NCBI GenBank assembly: GCA_965203505.1
Contig: OZ241880.1
Coordinates: 744,001 to 808,000, forward strand
Origin: Bin127 sp965203505
Lineage (GTDB): Bacteria > Chloroflexota > Dehalococcoidia > Lucifugimonadales > Lucifugimonadaceae
Length of the DNA: 64,000 nucleotides
Reading direction: 5' to 3'
This document shows, piece after piece, positions 18,726 to 27,430 of this stretch (its first letter is position 1; each line of letters begins with the position of its first letter). Under the pieces are notes generated by a model that was not told where the DNA came from, made no database searches, and was given only the letters and a program-made list of their open reading frames with translations. The position numbers and the translations under genes are program-made.

Positions 18726-19832
18726 TTAAGAGTCGGAAGCGGCTTGGATTTTGCGGGTCTGTTCGACCTGTAGAAGCGCGTCCACAAACTCATCGATCTC
18801 GCCATCAAGGATCTTCGGGAGATTGTGGCTGGTCATATTGATGCGGTGGTCGGTGACTCGGGATTGCGGAAAGTTGTAGGTGCGAATCTTCTCGGAGCGG
18901 TCTCCTGACCCCACTTGCGCCTTGCGATTCGCAGCTTCCTCCGCGGCTCGGCGTCGCAGTTCCATGTCCCATAACCGCGTCCGCAGGATCGCCATCGCTT
19001 GGAGCTTGTTCTGCAGCTGCGAACGCTCGTTCTGGCACTGGGCGACGATCCCGGAGGGTTCGTGCGTGATGCGTACTGCGGTAGCAACTTTGTTGACGTT
19101 TTGCCCGCCATGTCCGCCGGCGTGGAAGATGTCGATTTTCAAGTCTTTATCGTCGATCTCGACGTCGACGTCTTCTGCTTTGGGCAATACCGCCACAGTC
19201 GCCGCCGATGTGTGGATGCGGCCTTGCGATTCCGTTTGTGGCACCCGCTGGACTCGATGAGTCCCGCTCTCATGCTTGAGCCGCGGAAACGCGCCTTCGC
19301 CTTCAATTTCGAAGACGACTTCTTTGACGCCGCCGATGCCGGTGTCGTTGAGTGATAGCACCGAGGTGCGCCACCCATGATTCTCGGCGAAACGTTGGTA
19401 CATCCGAAAAAGCTCATTGGCGAAGAGTCCGGCCTCATCGCCGCCGGTTCCTGCGCGTATCTCCAATACCGCGTCGGCATCGTCGGTTTGATCGCGTGGA
19501 ATCAGTGCGATCTGGATTTCAGAGATTAGCTCTTCATGACGTTTTTTCTGCTCATCCGCGACTTCACGGGCCATCTCCAACATTTCGGGATCCGTTTCGT
19601 CCGCGAGAATTGATTCGGCGTCCGATATCTCGTCGTTTACGGAATCGAATTCATCCCGCAGCCGAACCAACGAAGAAACGCGCGCGTATTCACGCCCTAG
19701 CCGTTGCATCTGTTGCCGATTAGACACGATTTCGGGCAAAGACATCTGTGCCTCGATCTCGGTTTGACGTTCAGCTGCTGCTTCGAGGCTGGCGCGAAGT
19801 CGTTCTTCTGCGGTGATGTTGAGGGTGGGCAT
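18726..19832 (-). CDS. prfA: Peptide chain release factor 1
   Basis: Terminates translation at UAA and UAG. The catalytic GGQ is at residues 242-244 (AGGHGGQNVNKV). The codon-recognition P-x-T tripeptide reads PQT (198-200) in HRVQRVPQTESQGRIHTSAA; PAT or PVT is commoner, but the class is unmistakable and the SPF-type motif of RF2 is absent. The length of 368 residues is a little above the usual ~360. Its ATG shares one base with the hisS stop (TGATG), and prmC, encoding the enzyme that methylates Gln244, follows 13 bases later. This makes a hisS-prfA-prmC operon. Confidence 0.97.
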   Translation of the reverse strand: MPTLNITAEERLRASLEAAAERQTEIEAQMSLPEIVSNRQQMQRLGREYARVSSLVRLRDEFDSVNDEISDAESILADETDPEMLEMAREVADEQKKRHEELISEIQIALIPRDQTDDADAVLEIRAGTGGDEAGLFANELFRMYQRFAENHGWRTSVLSLNDTGIGGVKEVVFEIEGEGAFPRLKHESGTHRVQRVPQTESQGRIHTSAATVAVLPKAEDVDVEIDDKDLKIDIFHAGGHGGQNVNKVATAVRITHEPSGIVAQCQNERSQLQNKLQAMAILRTRLWDMELRRRAAEEAANRKAQVGSGDRSEKIRTYNFPQSRVTDHRINMTSHNLPKILDGEIDEFVDALLQVEQTRKIQAASDS

Positions 19833-21127
19833 CAGATTATGGGGCAGATAGTTTTAGCGATGGTACTGGCTTCGAGGTTGACGGACATTTGATCGCCGTC
19901 GAATTGGAGCGGTTTGACGGCAACTATGCCTTGCTCCAATTCTCGATTGCCAATGATGACGGCGTAGTTCGCGTTGGATCGATTGGCGTATCGCATCTGC
20001 GCGCGCATCGATTTGCCGGCTGGTGCCATCGTGACCGACAATCCTTGGTTTCTGAGTTCCGCTGCTAAGGATGCGGCGCGGCGAGTAGCGTTTTCTCCGA
20101 CGTGGACCATCACCGCGTTCACTGGTGGTATCGCGGCATCAATCGATTCTTGTCGTTGGATCTCTAGGATGATGCGTTCGATGCCGGAGCCGAATCCAAC
20201 GCCGGGTGTGGGACTACCGCCGAGGATGCCGATCAACGGGTCGTATCGTCCCCCGCCGAATAGCGATGTTTGACTACCTTCGCTGTCGGGTTCAAACTCG
20301 AAGACCGTTCGGTTGTAGTAGTCCAAGCCACGAACTAGCGTGTGATCTATGCGGTAGTTGAAGCTAGGGTAAGCGATCTTCAAACCGTCGAGCAGTGCGA
20401 GCAGTGTTTGCCAATGGTCGCGTGCTTCGTCGGTCAGGTAATCCAACGACTTGGGTGCGTCGGCGCTTAATTTCTGCGTCGCGGGTTCTTTGGAATCGAG
20501 TAGTCGGAGTGGTGCACGTTCCAATCGGTCGCGGTCTACTTTGGGTAGTTCGTCGGCGTGATTCGAATAGTGGGTGCGCAGATCCTTGGCATAACTACCT
20601 CTGGTCTCAGGGTCGCCGATTGAGTTGATGCGTACGGTGACGTCTGAGAGCCCTAGGGCGGTAATGTAGCGTAGACCAATCTCAATGATCTCGGCGTCAA
20701 TTACGGGTGAAGGATCGCCGATCGCTTCGCATCCGAACTGGTGGTGCTGGCGGTATCTACCCGCTTGAGGACGATCGTACCGGAACATCGGCGCGATGTA
20801 AAAGACGCGCACCGGCTGTGGCAGGTTGTGCATGCCGTGTTCGATGTAGGCGCGGCACACTGGAGCCGTGCCTTCGGGTCGAAGCGTCAGAGATTCGCCG
20901 CCCAGATCGTCGAACGAGTACATCTCCTTCTGGACGATGTCGGTTTCGCCTCCGACGCCGCGTCGGAAGAGTCCAGTGTGTTCGAACATCGGCGTGTCGA
21001 TCTGTTGATAGCCAAACTGGCGCGCGGTCTGGATCGCCGTGGCGCGCACCGCTGACCAGAGAATTTGATCCTCCGGCAAGATGTCGGCGACGCCCCTCGG
21101 CGCTGTGAAATTCCGTTGTTCAGCCAT
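19832..21127 (-). CDS. hisS: Histidyl-tRNA synthetase
   Basis: A class II aminoacyl-tRNA synthetase that charges tRNA-His in the cytoplasm. Motif 2 lies in PMFRYDRPQAGRYRQHHQFG, the histidine-specific motif LVRGLDYYNRTVFE is intact, and motif 3 is PGVGFGSGIERI. The C-terminal anticodon-binding domain (ATRRAASLAAELRNQGLSV) completes a 431-residue protein of standard size. It is the first gene of the hisS-prfA-prmC operon, overlapping prfA by one base. Its start is 88 bases from the divergent tRNA-Pro gene. Confidence 0.97.
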   Translation of the reverse strand: MAEQRNFTAPRGVADILPEDQILWSAVRATAIQTARQFGYQQIDTPMFEHTGLFRRGVGGETDIVQKEMYSFDDLGGESLTLRPEGTAPVCRAYIEHGMHNLPQPVRVFYIAPMFRYDRPQAGRYRQHHQFGCEAIGDPSPVIDAEIIEIGLRYITALGLSDVTVRINSIGDPETRGSYAKDLRTHYSNHADELPKVDRDRLERAPLRLLDSKEPATQKLSADAPKSLDYLTDEARDHWQTLLALLDGLKIAYPSFNYRIDHTLVRGLDYYNRTVFEFEPDSEGSQTSLFGGGRYDPLIGILGGSPTPGVGFGSGIERIILEIQRQESIDAAIPPVNAVMVHVGENATRRAASLAAELRNQGLSVTMAPAGKSMRAQMRYANRSNANYAVIIGNRELEQGIVAVKPLQFDGDQMSVNLEASTIAKTICPII

Positions 21128-21214
21128 TTCTCAACGATTCTATGTTCCCCGTTTGACCCGGCGTAGGTATGTGGGTCTCAGAAGCGTGCTTTGTTAGACT
21201 TTCCCATACGGAGT

Positions 21215-21291
21215 CGGGGCATGGCGCAGCCTGGTAGCGCACTTGACTGGGGGTCAAGAGGTCACAGGTTCAAATCCTGTTGCCCCGACCA
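21215..21291 (+). tRNA. tRNA-Pro (anticodon GGG)
   Basis: A 77-base cloverleaf with encoded CCA. Acceptor arms CGGGGCA and TGCCCCG pair over seven bases; the D stem is GCGC/GCGC; the anticodon stem CTTGA/TCAAG encloses loop CTGGGGG, giving anticodon GGG at 21249-21251 for codon CCC; the T arm is ACAGG-TTCAAAT-CCTGT. It is divergent from hisS. The restriction endonuclease gene ends 34 bases past its 3' end on the opposite strand. Confidence 0.97.
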
Positions 21292-21325
21292 TTGGGACAT
21301 CCAAGTCCAAACTGGAAGTGGGGAA

Positions 21326-22216
21326 TTACGAAGGATGGATGGGGGCTTGCGCCATGAAAAAGGGGCCGTTGAGAGGATGGCGCAAGATCGAGACCTTCAG
21401 GTCGGATTTCAAGCCAGGGCCTATTTCATCTAATGCTAGTTCTAGGAGCGAGTACCCGCGGGTTGACTTCACGATGTTTTCCGCCTCGCTCCACGGGAAC
21501 AGTTTGGTTGTGATGGCGTTAGGAGGCAAATCGCTTTCGTGCGCAAGAAACGTTAATGAGTTGTCCTCTATCGCGGGGTACTGATTGCTTGAGAGCAGAT
21601 TTGTTGCGGGTCCCGCCTCCGCCATAACCCGGAATCGTACGGAAAAACCAGAGCCGCTCACATGCCTCGTAGCTGCGAAATTGCGTTGCTCAATCACCAG
21701 ATTCTCTGTCAATTCGTCGATGTTTGCCTTCGATGCGGCGGAATCGGTTGCGACCTGCGAAAACGCATCCGTTAAGACATCGGATACGGGTAATGTCTGG
21801 AAAAACGCGCCTCCGACCAACACTGTTTTGCATAGGCGTCGACGGTCTTCGACACGGATCCCACGAATCAGGTAGTACACATCCCGTACTGGCACTTGTT
21901 CCGGGCATTTGTCTTTAGTGCTCAACCGAGCTAACGTCTTACGCGACAGATTCGAGATTGGTTTGGTAGCGGTTGGGATGGTGGAATTGAACGACGCAAT
22001 CGAGAATGCCTTGGCATCTTTCAATTCGATGAATTCGCCACCTGTGAACTCACCGTCATCGTTTGTCTTGAGGATGAAATCTGGGAACTCCCAACCCGGG
22101 TCGTCCGCGATGATTTCGCTCGGGAAATCAAAGTCCGCCAGCTTGTTCACATCGATTAGCCCATCGCGCCGCGCCACAAGATGAGCGAAAAAGTGATAGA
22201 CGGACGATGTAGGCAT
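21326..22216 (-). CDS. Putative type II restriction endonuclease (PD-ExK)
   Basis: I do not recognise the family by sequence, but the context and motif fit a restriction enzyme. A PD-(D/E)xK signature is visible: Pro45-Asp46 in GWEFPDFILK and Glu64-Leu-Lys66 in GEFIELKDAKA, with spacing and strand pattern expected for that nuclease fold. The 296-residue size suits an orthodox type II enzyme. It lies six bases downstream of a DNA adenine methyltransferase gene on the same strand, the usual arrangement of a cognate pair. The recognition sequence cannot be deduced. Alternative: another DNA-processing protein tied to the methylase. Confidence 0.65.
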   Translation of the reverse strand: MPTSSVYHFFAHLVARRDGLIDVNKLADFDFPSEIIADDPGWEFPDFILKTNDDGEFTGGEFIELKDAKAFSIASFNSTIPTATKPISNLSRKTLARLSTKDKCPEQVPVRDVYYLIRGIRVEDRRRLCKTVLVGGAFFQTLPVSDVLTDAFSQVATDSAASKANIDELTENLVIEQRNFAATRHVSGSGFSVRFRVMAEAGPATNLLSSNQYPAIEDNSLTFLAHESDLPPNAITTKLFPWSEAENIVKSTRGYSLLELALDEIGPGLKSDLKVSILRHPLNGPFFMAQAPIHPS

Positions 22217-22222
22217 CGAGAA

Positions 22223-23122
22223 CTAACCGACCAATACAGGTTGCGGTTCATGTTCGTTGATGGCTGACAAGATTTCGACTGAACGCTCTGAATTCCAAAT
22301 CTCGTCCAAATCCAGCGTGTGCAGGTAGTCCTTTCGGAATCGCTCCACAGAATCGGCAGCTCGGTTTTGGGATAGCCGTCTTCTGATCTGCCGGTAGTTG
22401 ACGGGGTCTTTTTCGACACCGATAGCTTCGCGTCCCAGCTGCGACGCTACTGACAGGGTGGTGCCAGTTCCTGCGAATGGATCGAAGACGCAGTCGCCGG
22501 GTTTGGTCGACGACAGAACGATCCTCAAGAGAAGAGCGATGGGCGACTGTTGTTTGTGAGCGCGTTCCCCGTCCGCGTCCCTCAATGCTTCATCACCGGC
22601 GAAGTAGCCTGATGTCAACTCTCTGATGTCATCCCAAATGTCAGTGACGTATATCCCGTTTTTACGGGGGCTGTATCCATTTGGCAGCGGCGGGTTGATG
22701 CGGAGTCGGTTGAAGACGCGGGCGCGCGGTCCGTTGGTTGTGTAAGCGATGATCTGGTATGCCTTGCCATATCGCACCGTACTGGGTACGGCGGATGTCT
22801 TCTTTTTCCAGATGATGAGGTTCTGGAAGTGCCAGCCCGATTCGCGTAACACGCGTAAGACTTCTTCGGTGTTCTTTTCGCGCTGCATGAAGTACATCGC
22901 GGCACCGGGTGAGGAGTGGGAAAGGGTCAGTCGGCAAACCTCGCGCATCCAGTCCCAGTATTCGGCATCGGTCATACTGTCGTCGTGCCGCCGATAGTCT
23001 TTGCCTTGATTGAAGGGCGGATCGAGAAAGGTCAAATCGAACCGAGGGATGTCTCCCGACGGCGCGCTGAGGAATCGGGAGCAATCGCCGAGGTGTACGG
23101 ATGTTTTTGATGAGGTTTGCAT
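22223..23122 (-). CDS. DNA adenine N6-methyltransferase (beta class, type II R-M)
   Basis: A 299-residue SAM-dependent DNA methyltransferase of the N6/N4 family. The catalytic motif IV is DPPF (residues 34-37, LTFLDPPFNQG), which favours adenine N6 rather than cytosine N4 as target. Motif I, FDPFAGTGTT, comes near the C-terminus, so the motif order is IV to I, the beta class. The target-recognition part lies between (residues ~110-190). It is followed after six bases by a probable PD-ExK nuclease, so the pair should modify and cut the same site. The upstream 155 bases hold no clear gene. Confidence 0.9.
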   Translation of the reverse strand: MQTSSKTSVHLGDCSRFLSAPSGDIPRFDLTFLDPPFNQGKDYRRHDDSMTDAEYWDWMREVCRLTLSHSSPGAAMYFMQREKNTEEVLRVLRESGWHFQNLIIWKKKTSAVPSTVRYGKAYQIIAYTTNGPRARVFNRLRINPPLPNGYSPRKNGIYVTDIWDDIRELTSGYFAGDEALRDADGERAHKQQSPIALLLRIVLSSTKPGDCVFDPFAGTGTTLSVASQLGREAIGVEKDPVNYRQIRRRLSQNRAADSVERFRKDYLHTLDLDEIWNSERSVEILSAINEHEPQPVLVG

Positions 23123-23277
23123 GTTCGCTTCTCGAATCGTAGTTTATGCGACGCGGTTACTTGATCACGCCAAGCGTGTCAATCTCAGTACCGGTGGGCA
23201 TTCGAGGCTCTAGGAAGGTGTGAACTGCTTCGAGCGGGTTGATTCTTGTGAATCCCCTAGTTGCGGGTACCGTGAAG

Positions 23278-23712
23278 TCAAAAAGGGTAAGAACGAGCTT
23301 TTTTGGCGGACTTACGGTCCAACTCGCGGTGATTGAACTCGTACGAGATTTCATTTTCGATAAACAGCGTTAGCAACTCGTATCCCGATCGCTCGGAAGC
23401 CGGTTTGCTAGCGTCTTTCAAGAATATGCCGACCTCGTGTCCCAGAATATACGTGTACGTATGCCCGTCGAAATCACCGCCATCGCTAGTTGCAACCATG
23501 TGGAGAGATGGGATTCCAGGTTCGTCAAAGTCGAACCGCAGGTAACCGGTTGCGTCGGGCTTCGGGGTTTTTTCCGACCAATAGATCACGACTGGGATCG
23601 ATTCTGTGTTGCCCATGTCAGGGTCTTCGACAACGTCGGGGTTGCCAGGAAAGTGAACACGGATATGGTGCCGAATTCTTTCTGCTTCGTTGTGGTCGAT
23701 ATGCGCGTACAT
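23278..23712 (-). CDS. Hypothetical protein, 144 residues
   Basis: Not recognised. The gene is supported by a strong Shine-Dalgarno (GAGGAGG, five bases before the ATG) and protein-like composition. The N-terminus is His/Arg-rich (HIDHNEAERIRHHIRVHFPG); the middle is beta-rich (SIPVVIYWSEKTPKPDATGY, then LHMVATSDGGDFDG), and a hydrophobic-aromatic stretch YTYILGHEVGIFLKD follows. No signal peptide or membrane helix. It lies 155 bases upstream of the methyltransferase on the same strand and may belong to the restriction-modification locus or be an independent cargo gene. Confidence 0.6.
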   Translation of the reverse strand: MYAHIDHNEAERIRHHIRVHFPGNPDVVEDPDMGNTESIPVVIYWSEKTPKPDATGYLRFDFDEPGIPSLHMVATSDGGDFDGHTYTYILGHEVGIFLKDASKPASERSGYELLTLFIENEISYEFNHRELDRKSAKKARSYPF

Positions 23713-23990
23713 CTCGCCTCCTCTGGGTGTTCATTCTTGAAGGCCTGGCCATTCTACGGCCCGATTCGCGGCCGTCAAGTCGTAGTGACAATAATTCCAA
23801 AAACGTGCAAATCGTTGAACGCCGGTAGCTGGGGCTATTGCAAAGCTCCCATCATGCCAGCGAAAGACGAAATCCAGAGGTGTGGCGGGTCGCGGCACAG
23901 TTTGCAGTCCGTGCCCGATCTGCGTCTAAACCCCCTTTAATTCCCCCTTGAGCATCAAGGGGGAGGGTTTTGCAATGGTCTCGCCACCCC
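23713..23990. other. Intergenic region with dispersed repeat
   Basis: No gene seen in these 278 bases. The right part (23924-23967) holds a C-rich dispersed repeat, GTCTAAACCCCCTTTAATTC followed by CCCCCTTG and an inverted CAAGGGGGAGG. An inverted copy occurs at 49545-49589 after the first DUF1640 gene. Confidence 0.6.
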
Positions 23991-25316
23991 TTATCCCAGC
24001 CGCGCCCGTTTCACCGCTGGTTGCAGCGAGAAGAAGACCAGCGAAGCGGTGATCATGAGGATGGTGCCGGTGATGAGGACGGGTTGATAAGTGCCCAAGC
24101 GGTCGTAGGTGAAGCCGGCAGCCACGGGGGCGATGATGAGGGCTCCGTTGTAGATGGGTGCCATCATGCCTCGGATCGTGGCGTAGCGGGCGCGTCCGAA
24201 GAGGTCGCCGATGATTGCCCAGTTCAAGGAGCTGCCGGCTTCGGATCCGATGAAGAGCAACATGGCGAGGAAGATGGGCCAGGTGCCTTCGACGAGGGTG
24301 ATCAAGAGCAAGCTGATCGCTGACGAGGTGTAGAGGAAGGACAGCATCAAGGGGCGTCCCACCCTATCGCTGAAGTATCCGGTTACGAGGATCACCGGCA
24401 CGGCTCCCAGCGAAATTAGCCCCACAAGGTTTGCTGCCATCTGCTGTGTCTCGCCGCGCCATACGAGGATGGGGATGAAGTGGAGGAATATAGTGCCGTG
24501 AACCGAGATTCGGAGCGTCGTTGCGGTCACTAGTATCCAGAAAGAAGGCGTTTTCAGCGCCTGTTTTGTTGTGAAGTCGCCTTCGAACCCCGTTTCTGAA
24601 GTGTCGCTGTGGGAACTTTCGGAACGTTGCTGGTCCGCAGATTCGCGTCGCCGTAAGCGTCGTCGCATGTGGGACAGTGAAACGCCGCCGTCGGGGTTGA
24701 GTCCCATGCTCTCGGGCGACCTGCGGAATAGGAAGGACAGCGGTGCGATCAAGACGATCAGTGCTACGCCGATGATCCAGGCAGTGGTCTGCCATCCGAG
24801 GTTGATGACGCCGACGGAGAGCAGTGGGATTATGATCGCACCGCCGAGCCGGAACGCGGCACTGTTGATCGACATCACCATTCCGCGGTAACGGATGAAC
24901 CAAGTGTTCAAGGCGGCGGTGGTGGCTTGCATGAAGGATGTTGAGGAACCTACTGAAATTACGCAGAGATAGACGAGCATGAACGCGATGTAAGTGCTCG
25001 TAGTTGAGAGGATGATGTAACCGATGCCAGTCATCATGGCGCCGAACAGGATTAGTGGGATGTATCCGAATCTGTCGAGCGCCCAACCGGTGATGGGTCC
25101 CAAGACGCCGTTCTCGGCTCTGGCTAGTGCGAAGGCTAGTGATGTTTGCCAGTAGGTGATGCCCAGGGATTCAGCCACCGGGATGAAAAAGACGGCGAAA
25201 CCTTGCCAGACGACGGTTCCGCCGAACGCGTTCATGACGCAGGCGCCGGCGAGCAAGTACCAACCGAAATAGACCCCTTTGACGGGTGATCGGCGCGCCG
25301 CCCCGAATCGGTTCAC
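23991..25316 (-). CDS. MFS transporter
   Basis: A 441-residue major facilitator superfamily protein with about 12 helices and a charged central loop (residues ~205-245, MRRRLRRRESADQQRSESSH). The N-terminus (FGWYLLAGACVMNAFGGTVV) and the first-loop region ALDRFGYIPLILFGAMMTGIG resemble the oxalate/formate antiporter-like (monocarboxylate) branch. Import or export of a carboxylate is therefore possible but unproven. Its GTG start overlaps the stop of the SpoU methyltransferase gene by four bases (GTGA), so the two are coupled. Confidence 0.85.
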   Translation of the reverse strand: MNRFGAARRSPVKGVYFGWYLLAGACVMNAFGGTVVWQGFAVFFIPVAESLGITYWQTSLAFALARAENGVLGPITGWALDRFGYIPLILFGAMMTGIGYIILSTTSTYIAFMLVYLCVISVGSSTSFMQATTAALNTWFIRYRGMVMSINSAAFRLGGAIIIPLLSVGVINLGWQTTAWIIGVALIVLIAPLSFLFRRSPESMGLNPDGGVSLSHMRRRLRRRESADQQRSESSHSDTSETGFEGDFTTKQALKTPSFWILVTATTLRISVHGTIFLHFIPILVWRGETQQMAANLVGLISLGAVPVILVTGYFSDRVGRPLMLSFLYTSSAISLLLITLVEGTWPIFLAMLLFIGSEAGSSLNWAIIGDLFGRARYATIRGMMAPIYNGALIIAPVAAGFTYDRLGTYQPVLITGTILMITASLVFFSLQPAVKRARLG

Positions 25317-25903
25317 GAGGTAGACTCGTTTGCGGGTTCGGATTCCAGCGTTTCAAACTGGTCGAGCCGCGCCCGGATTTTCGGCCAGGACTTGGCTAGA
25401 CGGTCGTATAGCACGATGTTGACGATCATCCCCAAATTCAGCGATGCCATCGTTGGGATCATCACTGTGTGCTCGGAACGTTTCAGGATTTCGTCGGATA
25501 TCGAGCCGTTTTCGGGACCGAATACGTAGCAAGCCTGTTCAGGATGCTCGAAGTCCATCAATGTTCCCGCGTCTTCGCACAACTCGATAGTCACGAGCGA
25601 CGCCCCTTCGGGAACAGCGTCAATTAGGTTTTTTGATCTGATCACCGGGATATGCCGATACGACCGCATCGGGTCGGTGTGCAGTTTTGGGAGTCTGATG
25701 CCTGCGGTATCGCCTCCGATGATCACCATGCGGGCGTCGAAGCAAAACGCGGCTCGCATTGCATGACCTACGTTCACCGGATCGGTCGGTCTGTCGAGCG
25801 CTACGCATGCAAAGCCGCGCTCTTGCCGCATCGACGGGCGATTCACATATCGGTCGTACCGTACGCGCTTTTTCTGGTGCGCGGAATCGTTTTCGCCGTG
25901 CAT
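25313..25903 (-). CDS. SpoU/TrmH family RNA 2'-O-methyltransferase
   Basis: A 196-residue SPOUT enzyme. The three family motifs are present: an Asn/Arg motif in RPTDPVNVGHAMRAAF, motif 2 CYVFGPENGSIS, and motif 3 VMIPTMASLNLGMIVNIVLYDR, which forms the knotted SAM site. Such enzymes methylate the ribose 2'-OH in tRNA or rRNA. The small size and lack of an N-terminal RNA-binding domain resemble TrmL or TrmH-like proteins; the exact nucleotide is not assignable. It is coupled to the downstream MFS gene by overlap, an unusual pairing. A dispersed hairpin repeat touches its 5' end, and the first ~25 residues may not be translated. Confidence 0.85.
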   Translation of the reverse strand: MHGENDSAHQKKRVRYDRYVNRPSMRQERGFACVALDRPTDPVNVGHAMRAAFCFDARMVIIGGDTAGIRLPKLHTDPMRSYRHIPVIRSKNLIDAVPEGASLVTIELCEDAGTLMDFEHPEQACYVFGPENGSISDEILKRSEHTVMIPTMASLNLGMIVNIVLYDRLAKSWPKIRARLDQFETLESEPANESTS

Positions 25904-25906
25904 AGG

Positions 25907-25941
25907 GCCCTCACCCTAACCCTCTCCCAGAGGGAGAGGGG
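25907..25941. repeat. Dispersed CCCTCTCCC hairpin repeat
   Basis: CCCTCACCCTAACC followed by a perfect hairpin, CCCTCTCCC-AGA-GGGAGAGGG (25920-25940). A related hairpin follows the fourth large secreted gene (near 58915-58941). There is no T-run, so it is not a typical terminator. Confidence 0.65.
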
Positions 25942-25990
25942 ATTTGATAGCGCTTCTGCACAACGGAAGAGGTTACTTCTGACCGAAAAA

Positions 25991-27430
25991 TCAACTCGTT
26001 GAGGCGGCAATTGGCGGTCTTCGGTTGTGCCAGCCCGCGAGTTCTTCGTACGCGTGACCAACTCGGAGCACGGTCGACTCATCGAACGCGTGGCCGGAAA
26101 TCATCAAACCTATCGGCATGTCGGAGGAGTCGAAACCGCAAAGTACGGAGTGTGACGGTTCGCCCGTGACGTCGAAGATTGAAGTGAATAGCGGGATTTC
26201 ATGGCCCTTTTCCGCGAGAGCTTCGCCGGGAGGAACTGTACATTCCGCAATCGTGTGAGCGAGTACCGGTATCGAAGGAGTTGCGAGTACGTCTACGTTC
26301 TTAGTCGCTTCAGCCATCTGCACGCTAAACGCCTGCCTAGCGCGTTGGGCGCGAATGTAGTCGACCGCCGAGACGCTCAAAGCTGTGAGCATTCGAGTTC
26401 GGACCGCTGGTGTGTAGTCGTCTGCATGTTCGGGCAACAGTTTCTCATGCACGGCGAGGCCCTCTGCGACGGAAATGATCACATTTATGGCCCTGCCTTG
26501 CGAGACCCAAGGCATTTGTATCGGAACGATTTCAGCGCCATTGTTCGCAAGCAATTCAATCGCGTCATTCACGCTTGACAACACTTCAGGATCGACTATG
26601 TCTGGGTCGAAGAAAAAATGTTGAGGAATGCCGATCCGTAATCCGTCCAATCCTTTATCCAAATCGGCAGCGTAGTCTGGGACAGGACGATTCGACGAGG
26701 CAATATCGCGCGGGTCGTGTCCCGCGATGACGTTGAGCATGTGTGCGCAGTCGGCGGTTCGCCGAGTCATTGGTCCGACGTGGTCTTTGCTCCACGAAAG
26801 ATCCAGCACTCCGGTGCGTGGCACTCTACCGTAGGTCGGTTTTAGTCCAGCGAGTCCGCACAGCGACGCCGGCATTCGGATACTTCCGCCAGTGTCAGAT
26901 CCGAGCGCACCGTAGACCAATCCTCCAGCTACGGCGGCGCCAGACCCGCTGCTGGAACCGCCGGTTATCTTGTCTGTGTCCCATGGGTTATGAGCATCGC
27001 CAGTGTAAGGGTTCACGCCTGCCGACCCTAACGCGAATTCGACGAGGTTGGTTTTACCGACTGTTATCGCACCGGCGCGGTTCAAGCGTTCGGTGACCGT
27101 CGCGTTGGATGTGGCGATGTTGGATTGCAAGACTTTGGAGCCGGCGGTAGTCGCTTTACCCTCGACATCGACAAGGTCTTTGAGACCGATGGGAATGCCA
27201 TGCATCGGTCCTTTGTAGTCGCCCTCACCGATTTCTCGTTCTGCTTGGGCAGCCGCCGCGAGCGATTCGTCGTGCCAAACGTCGAGGAATGAGTTCAACT
27301 TCGATTCGAGGCTCGCAATTCGTTCAAGCGCGATTTCCGTCAATTCGACCGGAGATACAGAACCATCTTTGATCTTTGGCGCTAGGTCGTGGATCGAGGC
27401 GAAAGCCAAATCTTCGCGTCTATCGCTCAT
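25991..27430 (-). CDS. Amidase (amidase signature family)
   Basis: A 479-residue amidase-signature hydrolase. The Ser-cisSer-Lys triad is visible: Lys in IGLKDLVDVEG, the glycine-serine loop ITGGSSSGSGAAVAGG, and nucleophile Ser in SDTGGSIRMPAS. It is related to GatA but distinct from the gatA at 30550, so it is probably a hydrolase of a small amide. The start is the ATG at 27430: AAGGGAAAG lies just upstream and it overlaps the stop of the preceding small gene by four bases (ATGA). The frame open to 27487 is arginine-rich junk. The coupled small gene resembles the AtzG/GatC partner of such amidases. Confidence 0.88.
   Translation of the reverse strand: MSDRREDLAFASIHDLAPKIKDGSVSPVELTEIALERIASLESKLNSFLDVWHDESLAAAAQAEREIGEGDYKGPMHGIPIGLKDLVDVEGKATTAGSKVLQSNIATSNATVTERLNRAGAITVGKTNLVEFALGSAGVNPYTGDAHNPWDTDKITGGSSSGSGAAVAGGLVYGALGSDTGGSIRMPASLCGLAGLKPTYGRVPRTGVLDLSWSKDHVGPMTRRTADCAHMLNVIAGHDPRDIASSNRPVPDYAADLDKGLDGLRIGIPQHFFFDPDIVDPEVLSSVNDAIELLANNGAEIVPIQMPWVSQGRAINVIISVAEGLAVHEKLLPEHADDYTPAVRTRMLTALSVSAVDYIRAQRARQAFSVQMAEATKNVDVLATPSIPVLAHTIAECTVPPGEALAEKGHEIPLFTSIFDVTGEPSHSVLCGFDSSDMPIGLMISGHAFDESTVLRVGHAYEELAGWHNRRPPIAASTS

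Noticed and set aside
19230..19245. RF1 PQT tripeptide and RF2 SPY tripeptide (in prfB at about 63811-63819) as evidence of altered stop-codon recognition
   Set aside because: PxT with variable middle residue and SPY in place of SPF are both within known release-factor variation; genes in the window end in TAA, TAG and TGA normally.
21270..21330. Prophage or island attachment site at the tRNA-Pro 3' end
   Set aside because: No second copy of the tRNA 3' sequence and no integrase gene was found in the window.
21191..21433. Open frame across tRNA-Pro
   Set aside because: Runs through a complete tRNA cloverleaf; not a gene.
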